In this document: piece by piece, positions 16,279 to 23,241 of the stretch
Numbering within the stretch: position 1 is the first letter of the stretch
Layout: each line of letters opens with the position of its first letter
From: Patescibacteria group bacterium
GTDB taxonomy: Bacteria > Patescibacteria > Dojkabacteria > J137
Assembly (NCBI GenBank): GCA_963169855.1
Contig: CAUJCN010000002.1
Location: 620,001 to 684,000 of the forward strand
Direction: 5' to 3'
Length of the DNA stretch: 64,000 bases
Translations under genes and position numbers: made by a program
Notes under the pieces: generated by a model
Seen by the model: the letters and a program-made list of their open reading frames with translations, nothing else
The model's database searches: none
Told to the model about the DNA's origin: nothing

Positions 16279-17021
16279 TAGAGTAATCCTGTCTTCGCAA
16301 GTTCTCCAACAAAGTGTGTTACAAACAAGTTATCCAAAGACGATTTACTTTCGTTTCCAATTAAATTTCTGTCTGTAAGATTTTTTTGGAGAGCTTTGCT
16401 TGCAGGATCTTCCGCGATAGGGAATGTTTCGAGATCAGGAATAGTTCCTCTCATCATTCTGTCTGTAATTATGAATGCTTCTTCGAGCCGTTTTAGTATT
16501 GTTTGGATAAGCGGAGTGGAATTTAAAACTCTTATTCCTGATGCTGCAATGCCTTGTTTTGTTTCTTCGGATAACTTTTTGTTGAATTCCTCTCTTATTA
16601 CTTTTCTGGCTTCGTTTGCCTTCTTGCTTGCTTCACGGTTCGCTGTCATTTGTTCTGGAATGCTCATAGTAGAAGCCGGATCTATTTGCATAGTAATAGG
16701 TGAAGGTAATTTTAAGACATCAAATATAGAAAGAACTATGTTTCTTACTATAGATCTAAGTCTAATTTGTTCTTCCAAATTCAGCAACTCCGATTCTTCA
16801 ACCAAATCTTTGAAGAGCCACTTCATATCGATAGATTTCAAAACAACATCTAAAAAGGCATTTCTAATTTCTGGTGTTTTTTCTGGAAAACGATTTGTAT
16901 CTGTAAGTTCTTCTCCTTCCGGGTAGTATTTATCTACTGTCTCAGATATTAATCTTATGAATCTTTCTTGTTCAATAAATAATCCTTGTCGCCAATCGTC
17001 TCCTCTTTCAAAATCAACCAT
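16275..17021 (-). CDS. Hypothetical helical protein (248 aa)
   Basis: Not recognised. A soluble, mainly alpha-helical 248-residue protein with no membrane segment. The central part (about 125-175) is charged and may form a coiled coil. Its 3' end overlaps the convergent methyltransferase gene by 4 nt. TAATAC (17033-17028) ends 6 nt before the ATG. It shares a helical style with the 756-residue protein on the other side of the methyltransferase gene, but I see no clear sequence match. Confidence 0.65.
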   Translation of the reverse strand: MVDFERGDDWRQGLFIEQERFIRLISETVDKYYPEGEELTDTNRFPEKTPEIRNAFLDVVLKSIDMKWLFKDLVEESELLNLEEQIRLRSIVRNIVLSIFDVLKLPSPITMQIDPASTMSIPEQMTANREASKKANEARKVIREEFNKKLSEETKQGIAASGIRVLNSTPLIQTILKRLEEAFIITDRMMRGTIPDLETFPIAEDPASKALQKNLTDRNLIGNESKSSLDNLFVTHFVGELAKTGLLY

Positions 17022-17054
17022 AAATAAGTATTAACTCTATGGTTTATTCTACCA

Positions 17055-17774
17055 TTAAAATTTTTCTGTAAAGTGCATTTTCTCTTCAAAGAAAATCTCG
17101 CCCTTGAATCCGTCGATCCACTCAACATCGTGTAAGAATCCTTCAAAACTTTCAAAATGATTAGTTACTTTTTCTTTGAATTCACTTTGTTTAATCCATT
17201 CGTATTTTCCTTCGGGGCTTTGATGAAGTTCTCCAGTTGGGTTATGAACGACAAACATATACATGAATTTATCTTCAACAACTTTTCTTTCGGTATTATC
17301 TTTTTTGTCTATTACAACATAGTGTCGAATTCCAACTAAAAAAGGTTCTCCTTTTAATCCAGCTTCTTCCATCATTTCTCGTTCCGCAGCTTCTGTAGCA
17401 AATTCTCCATACTGAACTTTTCCAGACATAAATCCTTGAGCTCCATAAAATGGTTGCTTTAATCGTGTATAAATCAGATATTCTTTCTCAGCTCCTTCTC
17501 CTCGAGTTGGGCAAACCCAAGCACTGATCTTAGCTTGCTTCATAATTTTTACAGTTTCGGTATCCATCTGATTAGCGTATTCTTTTCCTTTAGTAGTTAA
17601 CCGATAACCGCTTTCGTCTTTGCTTACCAAATCAGAATCAACAAGTTCGTTCAAATGAAAACTGAATTTATTGTTTTCCATTTCCTCGTTTGGTTTCAGC
17701 TTAGAGTAGGGTAGAGATTGAGAGAATAGAAGCTTGTTTAAAATTTGCAGCTGAATATCGTGTAGTTGTTTCAT
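17055..17774 (-). CDS. NUDIX hydrolase with N-terminal winged-helix domain
   Basis: A 239-residue two-domain protein. Residues 1-75 look like a winged helix (LQILNKLLFSQSLPYSKL, then SFHLNELVDSDLVSKDESGYRLTTKG). Residues 80-235 are a NUDIX domain with a perfect box: G-x5-E-x7-REMMEEAGL. NUDIX enzymes cut nucleoside diphosphates linked to other groups. The winged helix suggests it may instead, or also, be a ligand-sensing regulator like NrtR, although the domain order differs. TACAAT (17786-17781) ends 6 nt before the ATG. Confidence 0.9.
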   Translation of the reverse strand: MKQLHDIQLQILNKLLFSQSLPYSKLKPNEEMENNKFSFHLNELVDSDLVSKDESGYRLTTKGKEYANQMDTETVKIMKQAKISAWVCPTRGEGAEKEYLIYTRLKQPFYGAQGFMSGKVQYGEFATEAAEREMMEEAGLKGEPFLVGIRHYVVIDKKDNTERKVVEDKFMYMFVVHNPTGELHQSPEGKYEWIKQSEFKEKVTNHFESFEGFLHDVEWIDGFKGEIFFEEKMHFTEKF

Positions 17775-17790
17775 AAGAGTATTGTAATTT

Positions 17791-17828
17791 CGCTTAAAGC
17801 CCTGTGCGTTAGCGGTAGGGCTTTAGCG
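17791..17828. other. Long hairpin upstream of the NUDIX gene
   Basis: CGCTTAAAGCCCT (17791-17803) pairs with AGGGCTTTAGCG (17817-17828), 12 bp with one bulged T. It covers the expected -35 region of the NUDIX promoter. A second inverted repeat, AAGACCAA and TTGGTCTT, follows at about 17868-17903 and is trailed by TATTTT. They may be the 3' structures of the upstream minus-strand genes or a regulatory site. Confidence 0.5.
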
Positions 17829-17973
17829 AAGAATTTAATTAAAGTAGCGGAGCTTCTTCAACAACAAGACCAAGTAAACGGCTTTAGCACGTGTTTGGTC
17901 TTATTTTAACTACTTGGAGTTTAAATCTCAAAGGAGATAATTTGTAAGTCAACTCAAGTTGACTAGCTCAATA

Positions 17974-18198
17974 TTATTGTTCTGTTTGTCTTCCGAACTC
18001 TTGTAGTTTTAGTATTAATCGAGCATCAGAAGCTACTTTGAGTTCCTCGATCAAACCGAATAATCGAAATACTGCTTCGGATACTATAAAAGCTTCCTCT
18101 CCAACTTTTATTACTATTTCGTTTCCTAGAACTTGTGCCGTCCTTTTTGCACCGTTCATAGGGATAAATGTATGTACGATTGTTAAATCTCCCTCCAT
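17974..18198 (-). CDS. Hypothetical protein (74 aa)
   Basis: Not recognised. A small protein with a short beta-rich N-terminal half (LTIVHTFIPMNGAKR, then EIVIKVGEEAFIV) and a helical C-terminus. No membrane segment. It starts 5 nt after the SGNH hydrolase stop, so the two are probably cotranscribed. It may be a small regulator, but nothing in the sequence shows this. Confidence 0.6.
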   Translation of the reverse strand: MEGDLTIVHTFIPMNGAKRTAQVLGNEIVIKVGEEAFIVSEAVFRLFGLIEELKVASDARLILKLQEFGRQTEQ

Positions 18199-18203
18199 AT
18201 TAA

Positions 18204-18884
18204 TTATTTAATGATTATTTTCTCTGCAATTGCTTTGTAAGCAGAGTCGCTTAAATGATTCACAGTAAATCCATCCTTGTATTCAGATTTTCTAACACTT
18301 TGATTATTAGGATCAGAAATTATTGATGATGTATCGATAATTCCAGCAAATTCGTTTTCTTTTGATTCGATCCAATCATTCAACTCGAATCTTTCTTTAA
18401 CCATTTGTGGAGAATTGTTATCTCGTGGAGTAACTGTAAAAGCGTAGATCTGATAATCAAGTTCTTGGTAAAAGTTGTGAATTTCTTGTAGATCTTTTTG
18501 AATCTCTTCTGAAGTTCTCGAAGCAGAAATATCGTTAATTCCTCCCCAAACAAAAACTATGTCTGGATTGTATTGAACAGCTTCTTCTTTTCTCTGATTA
18601 ATCATGGAAGTTGTATCGCCATTATTTCCAAGATTCACAAAAGTGTGGAAAGGGTATTTTAGTTTTAGTCTATCGGATAAGTTAAGTTCTGGACTTCCAT
18701 TTTCCCATTTACCAAAAGTTAAACTATCGCCAATCATAACGATTGTTTTCGGAACAATAAATTCTTTAACTGTAAACGCAGAAACAACAATCGGCTTCAT
18801 GCTTGCAACAAATAGGGCAGTGGAAATAGTAAACATCAGGAATGTTTTTGCATATGTCCAAAATCTCCAGTTACTTTGCCACAT
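18204..18884 (-). CDS. Membrane-anchored SGNH/GDSL hydrolase
   Basis: A 226-residue SGNH esterase. A membrane anchor covers about residues 10-32. The four blocks are visible: GDSLTFG (block I nucleophile Ser), NLGNNGDT (block II), GGINDIS (block III Asn) and DGFTVNHLS (block V Asp and His). Such enzymes remove acyl groups from lipids, sugars or peptidoglycan, here outside the membrane. It leads a two-gene unit with the 74-residue orphan. Confidence 0.88.
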   Translation of the reverse strand: MWQSNWRFWTYAKTFLMFTISTALFVASMKPIVVSAFTVKEFIVPKTIVMIGDSLTFGKWENGSPELNLSDRLKLKYPFHTFVNLGNNGDTTSMINQRKEEAVQYNPDIVFVWGGINDISASRTSEEIQKDLQEIHNFYQELDYQIYAFTVTPRDNNSPQMVKERFELNDWIESKENEFAGIIDTSSIISDPNNQSVRKSEYKDGFTVNHLSDSAYKAIAEKIIIK

Positions 18885-18981
18885 AAGGGTTTAATAAGTG
18901 ACGAAGTTTATCACGAAATTAATGTTTTAGGAAAATTTTTCAATAATGGTATTGTTAGTTATTGGGATTTGATTTTTGGAT

Positions 18982-19002
18982 ACAGTTCGACAAGCTCACT
19001 GT
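18982..19002. repeat. Dispersed hairpin repeat, third copy
   Basis: ACAGT-TCGACAAGCTC-ACTGT has 5-bp arms and the same TCGACAAGCTC core as the other copies. It sits 11 bp before the inverted-repeat-bounded G+C-rich patch. Confidence 0.65.
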
Positions 19003-19013
19003 GAAATTTTATA

Positions 19014-19107
19014 GGAAGATAGAAGCAACAGCTCTCGTAGGTATTGTAAACAGTAATGAAAGAGCCTTGTCCGTGATAAAACTTGGACGCGTTGCTCCTA
19101 TCTTCCT
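19014..19107. repeat. 17-bp inverted repeat 3' of the G+C-rich gene
   Basis: AGGAAGATAGAAGCAAC (19014-19030) is repeated inverted at 19091-19107 with one mismatch, enclosing 60 nt. On the minus strand this is a large stem-loop starting 28 nt after the stop codon of the 86-residue basic gene. GTCCTCGAGGAC, a perfect palindrome, lies directly after that stop. Confidence 0.7.
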
Positions 19108-19134
19108 CCTAGCGCCGCCTACGTCCTCGAGGAC

Positions 19135-19395
19135 TTAGCGGTTCTTGCGGCCCTTGCCCTTCGCCGACTTGCGATGGGCGCGCCGTGCCGACTTCGCTTC
19201 TTCCTTCAGAGCGGTCGCCAGTTCGGGGTTCTTGCGGGCGATGCTCTTGAGCTGCTTGTCACGAACCGGCTTGCCGCTGGTGACGGCCTTCACGACGGCG
19301 TTCTCACCCGTTTCGCGAATCTGCGCGACGTGACGGGGCTGATAGCGGACGATGAGCTTGCCTTTATTCTGAATCTTGCCATTCTTGTCGGTCAT
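19135..19395 (-). CDS. Basic G+C-rich hypothetical protein (86 aa)
   Basis: Not recognised. An 86-residue Lys/Arg-rich protein starting MTDKNGKIQNKGKLIVRYQP and ending in a strongly basic tail (ARRAHRKSAKGKGRKNR), which suggests nucleic-acid binding. Codon use is unlike the neighbours: third positions are mostly G or C. An AGGAGA lies 14 nt before the ATG and a TATAAA farther upstream. Two plus-strand frames overlap it but have poorer composition. The contrast in base composition points to transfer from a G+C-rich source, or an assembly join. Confidence 0.6.
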   Translation of the reverse strand: MTDKNGKIQNKGKLIVRYQPRHVAQIRETGENAVVKAVTSGKPVRDKQLKSIARKNPELATALKEEAKSARRAHRKSAKGKGRKNR

Positions 19396-19576
19396 GATGT
19401 TCGTTGTGTCTCCTGTTTTCCGTCGAATTCAAAATCCAACTGCGGTTAGAGCCACTCTTTATACTGAGAGTCATTCCTTTCTTCTGGTTCGGCGATAGAT
19501 TTTTTAGATCTCCTTTGCTAGTGCGTTTAAGTCAATTTATTACTGATGCAATCTACAAGATTTCTGCAGAATGCAC

Positions 19577-19606
19577 CCCATAAGAACACCTTAATGTGCT
19601 TATGGG
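19577..19606. other. Strong hairpin in the inverted-repeat-bounded patch
   Basis: CCCATAAG (19577-19584) pairs perfectly with CTTATGGG (19599-19606), and an inner ACAC/TGTG-type pairing is possible. No U-tract follows. Role unknown. Confidence 0.5.
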
Positions 19607-19804
19607 ATACAATCCTACATACTATCTGTTGCTTCTATTTTTAAGGATCAACCCGCATTTGAACTAAATTAGCATCATCTGCAGATTACCGTTTTAAGGT
19701 AAGGAATTATAACAAAAAATGGAAATGTTGCCAATAAGCGATGACGATTTACAGGTAATGTTTTGAGGTTAAATTTATATATTAAAAGTATATATCGGGG
19801 ATCG

Positions 19805-20119
19805 TTATTGCTCAGATGCAATTCCGAACTCTTTTTGAATATCTTGTTCTTGGAGGTTAGCAACTGTTTCGAATAGAGTTTGAAGTTCTTTCTTGGTGAG
19901 TCCTAAGGATAGGGCAGCTTGGAATTTCTCAGATTTAAAAACAGTTCTTGGTATAGCAATGTTTTCTCCGTTTACAAAAATTTGAGCAACATCAGGTCGG
20001 AGGTAAAGTTTAATACTTCTGTCGTCTGTAGTTTTGTATATATCTACAGCACCAAATTTACCGCGCACCATAATTGTTCCGTCCTTTAGGTCTGGAGTAA
20101 TCATGAATGGTGGTTGCAT
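19805..20119 (-). CDS. Hypothetical protein (104 aa)
   Basis: Not recognised. The first 65 residues look like a small beta-sandwich (FMITPDLKDGTIMVRGKFG, then IKLYLRPDVAQIFVNGENI); the last 40 are helical (LGLTKKELQTLFETVANLQ). No signal peptide or membrane segment. TAAGTT ends 6 nt before the ATG and could be a weak -10, as for the other leaderless candidates. Codon use matches the A/T-rich genome. Confidence 0.6.
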   Translation of the reverse strand: MQPPFMITPDLKDGTIMVRGKFGAVDIYKTTDDRSIKLYLRPDVAQIFVNGENIAIPRTVFKSEKFQAALSLGLTKKELQTLFETVANLQEQDIQKEFGIASEQ

Positions 20120-20202
20120 TTGTAAAACTTAACTATTAGGAGTTTAGCATTACAGATAGAAATTGAACAGACAAAGAATTAGTTAGGGGTATTGAAGATT
20201 AA

Positions 20203-20299
20203 TATCGGAGTGGCCTGTTTATGCTAGACTTCACCAGGCAGGCGGGACTTCCCCCTACGCTAAACTTCGTTGAGCTACGGAGGACAGGCTTTCTCGTCC
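20203..20299. repeat. tRNA-Pro 3'-end copy plus tRNA-linked repeat
   Basis: TATCGGAGTGGC at 20203-20214 copies the 3' end of tRNA-Pro and its flank (20349-20360). GGCGGGACT at 20241-20249 copies the next bases of the tRNA, so the copy is split by a 26-bp insert. Next comes 20250-20299, which on the minus strand begins GGACGAGAAAGCCTGTCCTC and ends GCGTAGGGGGA. A close relative of this block precedes the tRNA-Asn 3'-end copy at 54678-54716. Confidence 0.7.
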
Positions 20300-20351
20300 A
20301 GTCTAAAGAAAAATAAATGATTAGAAAATATCAAATGTTGAAGTAATCTAT

Positions 20352-20424
20352 CGGAGTGGCGGGACTCGAACCCACAACCCCGCGCTCCCAAAGCGCGTAT
20401 TCTAGCCAATTGAACTACACTCCG
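20352..20424 (-). tRNA. tRNA-Pro (anticodon TGG)
   Basis: A complete 73-nt cloverleaf on the minus strand: acceptor CGGAGTG/CACTCCG, anticodon stem CGCGC/GCGCG with loop TTTGGGA, and T loop TTCGAGT. Anticodon TGG reads CCN proline codons. The CCA end is not encoded. A partial copy of its 3' end lies 138 bp downstream. Confidence 0.95.
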
Positions 20425-20486
20425 ATAATGTGGCAGGTAGAGTATACCGCAAAACCTCGATATTTCCAATCGACGAGAACGATTTA

Positions 20487-21560
20487 TTACTCTAGTAAAT
20501 CAAGGATAAAAAGGATCATTTCTAGCTGACCTTCGCAAGTAGATTCTTCCGGAGTAGAAACTATCATTTCGGCAAGTTCTTCAACCTCCTTATGGATCAT
20601 CGAAAACGCAACATTTGATGTTGCAGGTTCAATAGTTATTGTTCGTACTTGCCCCCACATATTGTAATCTCGTTGGAAAAGCGCGTTGTTTGTAAATGTG
20701 TGAATAACCTCCTTAGGATCAATGTTCTCATTTAGTTCATCTAAGAACTCAATGTCTAAGTCAGAAGGATTTTCTGACATAAGGCTGAGTGTAAAAGAGT
20801 CGAATTTTTCGGATTCGGCATCAGATACTTCAGTGAACTGACTCACAGATGCTTCTTCTATGAAAAGAACACCAGGGTCAAAATTTTTAATTTCTCTTGT
20901 TTTTACGGTAGTGATTGGAAGTACATTGCCATTCAAGTTGATGCCTCCAGGAAAAACATTTTGCCTATTATTCAGTTTCCCATGATTTATTGCATTTAAT
21001 AACTCGAAAACTAATTGATCTTGGAACTCTGATAAAAGTTCTGAGAACCGTTGTGATGGAATTTCAACAATCTCAGATAAATTCTGGATGAATCTACATA
21101 AAGATCTTACTAATTTTGCACATGCTGCTTTGTATTCCATCGATTTATTGGAGTAAATTTGCGATTCTTTAGTTTCTTCTTCGTCAGATCTAACTTCTAG
21201 TTCATTTTCCATTCTAATATTCTCAATAGTAGTAGAAAGGATTTCTGAATATATTGGAACGCCTACAAGATCTTCTAGCTTGAGTTCAACATCTGAATCT
21301 GAAGTAGGTACTCTCAATTCAAAAATACTCGTATAAGTAGTGACTACAATACACCCGTTCAAGATGGATACAAAAGTTTTATCCATGCAAGCTTCATTTA
21401 CTTCGTCATCTTCGCCGTTGTTTCGTGGAGTAATGTCGTCTTCGATAATTAATTCCTTGCACCCAGAAAGTTCTTGAGCTAGACCTATCAGCGCAGTAAG
21501 TTTACTGAAGGGGGTGCTTCTTTCAAACTGTCCGTCGAATCTGTTGCTGTAATCTACCAT
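20487..21560 (-). CDS. Hypothetical acidic protein (357 aa)
   Basis: Not recognised. A soluble, acidic 357-residue protein with no signal peptide or membrane segment. A short beta-rich part (about 60-100, FVSILNGCIVVTTYTSIFELRV) is followed by a helical middle (about 145-200, AACAKLVRSLCRFIQNLSEIV) and an acidic C-terminal part. A TATAAT lies about 22 nt upstream of the ATG, so unlike many neighbours it would have a leader. Coding is supported by length and codon use. Confidence 0.65.
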   Translation of the reverse strand: MVDYSNRFDGQFERSTPFSKLTALIGLAQELSGCKELIIEDDITPRNNGEDDEVNEACMDKTFVSILNGCIVVTTYTSIFELRVPTSDSDVELKLEDLVGVPIYSEILSTTIENIRMENELEVRSDEEETKESQIYSNKSMEYKAACAKLVRSLCRFIQNLSEIVEIPSQRFSELLSEFQDQLVFELLNAINHGKLNNRQNVFPGGINLNGNVLPITTVKTREIKNFDPGVLFIEEASVSQFTEVSDAESEKFDSFTLSLMSENPSDLDIEFLDELNENIDPKEVIHTFTNNALFQRDYNMWGQVRTITIEPATSNVAFSMIHKEVEELAEMIVSTPEESTCEGQLEMILFILDLLE

Positions 21561-21609
21561 CTTTTGTTATCTAAGTTTCGGGATTATACAATCCAAACCA
21601 GAAATAAAA

Positions 21610-21642
21610 AACCCACCTACGCTAAAAGCTTCGGTGGGTTTA
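21610..21642 (-). terminator. Intrinsic terminator of the toxin-antitoxin pair
   Basis: On the minus strand AAACCCACC pairs with GGTGGGTTT, followed by a run of Ts, 18 nt after the toxin stop. The loop holds GAAGCTTTTAGCGTA, related to the other GCTAAA-CTTCG repeats in the window. Confidence 0.9.
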
Positions 21643-21660
21643 AATTCGGTTCAATAGAGA

Positions 21661-22035
21661 TTAAAGATCTGCGATCATTAATCCTTCAATCTTTCTGTAA
21701 TCATCAGCTCTGTCGGTAAGAAGTTTGCATTCATTTGCAAAGCAAGAAGCTAATAATAGAGCAGAAGATAGGCTAATTCCATGCTGTCTAATTAATTCTC
21801 CAGCTTTTGCAGCCATGTCTTTAGAAACATCAGCCACTTTAAAGTATTTATTTGTAAAATCCATAACTTCGTTTCTTAGATTTGCATCTTCGAAAGTACT
21901 ACTAGCTAGCAACTCAGAATATGTTGTTGCTGGAATCCACATCTCATACTTTTCGTATGCCATAGGTAAAACACCTTTTCCAGTCTTCAAATACTGTGTG
22001 ATTACATCTGTGTCTACTACAATTTTTTCTTTCAT
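21661..22035 (-). CDS. VapC-like PIN domain toxin
   Basis: A 124-residue PIN domain, the fold of VapC ribonucleases that cut tRNA or rRNA using Mg2+. Acidic residues appear in order: DTDVITQYLK (first Asp), SELLAS (Glu), a middle segment GISLSSALLLASC where the usual acidic residue is absent, and LLTDRADDY at the end. The missing central acid may weaken catalysis. It follows an antitoxin-like gene by 16 nt and is followed by a strong terminator, so the two make a compact toxin-antitoxin unit. Confidence 0.85.
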   Translation of the reverse strand: MKEKIVVDTDVITQYLKTGKGVLPMAYEKYEMWIPATTYSELLASSTFEDANLRNEVMDFTNKYFKVADVSKDMAAKAGELIRQHGISLSSALLLASCFANECKLLTDRADDYRKIEGLMIADL

Positions 22036-22051
22036 ATCACAAATTTAAAAT

Positions 22052-22402
22052 TTAATTTTCAATTAAAGGTTTAGTAGAGTTGTTAACGTGTTGGCTTTCT
22101 ACTTTATTATCTTTGTCCCAAACAACAAAATCAATTTCTGGACCTAATTTTGAGTTAGTCTCAGGTTTCGCAGCAGGAGCTTGTGGTTTAGCTTTAGTAG
22201 CTTTTTGAGAAGGAGCTTTAGTTTCCTTTTCTTCTAGCTCGATAAAGTCTGAAATTCCAGTTTTTTTTATAACGTATCTAATCTTATTATAAGAACTCAA
22301 GTAAATTTCTCCAAATTCGTCAACCAAAGCGAAAATGTCTCCAGTTTTATTTTTAACTTCAGTTAAAGAAGCTACAACTTTTCCGCTTTTATCTTTATAC
22401 AT
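22052..22402 (-). CDS. Phd/YefM-like antitoxin with extended tail
   Basis: A 116-residue protein. The N-terminal 50 residues follow the Phd/YefM antitoxin pattern (VASLTEVKNKTGDIFALV, then a short strand-rich part ending YVIKK), a DNA-binding dimer fold. A Lys/Ala/Pro-rich linker (about 60-85) leads to a C-terminal segment that would bind and block the PIN toxin. It has its own near-consensus promoter and is first in the pair, as usual for such modules. Family call from pattern and context. Confidence 0.75.
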   Translation of the reverse strand: MYKDKSGKVVASLTEVKNKTGDIFALVDEFGEIYLSSYNKIRYVIKKTGISDFIELEEKETKAPSQKATKAKPQAPAAKPETNSKLGPEIDFVVWDKDNKVESQHVNNSTKPLIEN

Positions 22403-22413
22403 AAAAAACTTTA

Positions 22414-22450
22414 ACTGCAGTAATTATAGCTAAATTGTATAATATGTCAA
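22414..22450 (-). promoter_or_regulatory. Toxin-antitoxin promoter with palindrome
   Basis: On the minus strand TTGACA (22450-22445) and TATAAT (22428-22423) are 16 nt apart, both perfect consensus. An 8-bp palindrome ACTGCAGT (22414-22421) lies just after the -10 and could be the site for autorepression by the antitoxin. Confidence 0.75.
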
Positions 22451-22493
22451 TTTTCTATTTGTCGTATTTCGATTAAAAAAGTATAATTCGAGT

Positions 22494-22790
22494 ATGTTTA
22501 ATGTCGACGATTTTGTAAAAATTGTGTTAACTGTCTCATGTGCGATTGCGTTAGTAGGCATAGCTATTGCAATTATGCGTTTGTTGAACAAGGTTACAGT
22601 AACTATAGAAGATGCAAGAAAACCTATTCAAAACATTGGCGAAGTGAGCGACATGGCTCTAAACGATTACAAAGAAGTTAGAGGTTTCGTTTCCGATAGT
22701 TTGGGAGTCTTCTCTTTTATTAGAGGATTAACGGGAGGAGGTAAAAAGAATCAAAAAGCAGAAATAGAAGAAGAGGAAGACCTTCAGTAA
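22494..22790 (+). CDS. Small membrane protein, DUF948-like
   Basis: A 98-residue protein with one N-terminal membrane helix (about 9-30) and a cytoplasmic helical part, ending in an acidic tail. The pattern recalls DUF948/YtxH-type proteins, but I am not certain. TATAAT (22482-22487) ends 6 nt before the ATG, and TTGTCG sits at the -35 position, so this is a strong leaderless promoter. It precedes rpsO by 67 bp in the same direction. Confidence 0.7.
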   Translation: MFNVDDFVKIVLTVSCAIALVGIAIAIMRLLNKVTVTIEDARKPIQNIGEVSDMALNDYKEVRGFVSDSLGVFSFIRGLTGGGKKNQKAEIEEEEDLQ

Positions 22791-22857
22791 ACTTTCATTA
22801 TCCTGATTGCATTACCAGATCCCATGTTGTATAATAGCTATGTATTAATTTATAGGT

Positions 22858-23148
22858 ATGTCTAGCAAAAAATCAAATTTTAATAGAGAGAAAACTGCAA
22901 AATCAGCTGTGATGAAGAAATTCGGAGAGCATGAGAAAGATACAGGATCTCCAATTGTTCAGATTGCTTTAATGACTGAAAGAATCAAATATCTTACAGA
23001 TCATTTAAAGGGAAACAAAAAGGACAAGCACTCAAGAAGAGGACTTCTTAAGTTAGTAGGAGACAGAAGAAAGATGGTTAAATATCTACAGAGAACAGCA
23101 GAAGATCAAGACAAAGCAACTAAGCAGTTAAGAGAATTAGGATTATAA
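22858..23148 (+). CDS. rpsO: 30S ribosomal protein uS15
   Basis: A 96-residue uS15, binding the central domain of 16S rRNA. Core motifs: FGEHEKDTGSPIVQIALMTERIKYLTDHLK and SRRGLLKLVGDRRKMVKYLQ. The N-terminus is slightly longer than E. coli S15 (89 aa). TATAAT occurs about 25 nt upstream of the ATG. A strong intrinsic terminator follows, so it can be a single-gene transcript. It precedes the ftsQ-ftsA-ftsZ cluster. Confidence 0.97.
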   Translation: MSSKKSNFNREKTAKSAVMKKFGEHEKDTGSPIVQIALMTERIKYLTDHLKGNKKDKHSRRGLLKLVGDRRKMVKYLQRTAEDQDKATKQLRELGL

Positions 23149-23169
23149 TCCAATTCTAACTATCAAATA

Positions 23170-23206
23170 AAACCTCCGTTCGCCATTGGCGAGCGGGGGT
23201 TTTTTG
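23170..23206 (+). terminator. Intrinsic terminator after rpsO
   Basis: AACCTCCGTTCGCC pairs with GGCGAGCGGGGGTT with G-U pairs, loop ATT, then six Ts. It lies 21 nt after the rpsO stop. Confidence 0.9.
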
Positions 23207-23241
23207 TTTCCCAAGTAGAAAACTTAATGTAATATAGAGTT

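Larger units (their letters stand above)
19019..19638. mobile_element. Possible small mobile element with 13-bp inverted ends and G+C-rich cargo
   Basis: ATAGAAGCAACAG (19019-19031) occurs as its exact reverse complement at 19626-19638, framing about 620 bp. Inside are a G+C-rich gene (41 of 60 bases are G or C at 19141-19200, against A/T-rich flanks), the 17-bp inverted repeat and a strong hairpin at 19577-19606. No transposase or target-site duplication is evident, so it would be non-autonomous. The stretch 19396-19804 contains no other gene I can support. Confidence 0.4.

Noticed and set aside
19145..19449. Plus-strand open frames in the G+C-rich patch
   Set aside because: They overlap the minus-strand 86-residue gene, have low-complexity Ser/Leu/Arg content, and lack a ribosome site; long frames on both strands are expected in G+C-rich DNA.
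20275..20469. A 64-residue frame over tRNA-Pro
   Set aside because: It is an incidental reading frame through the tRNA and repeat block.
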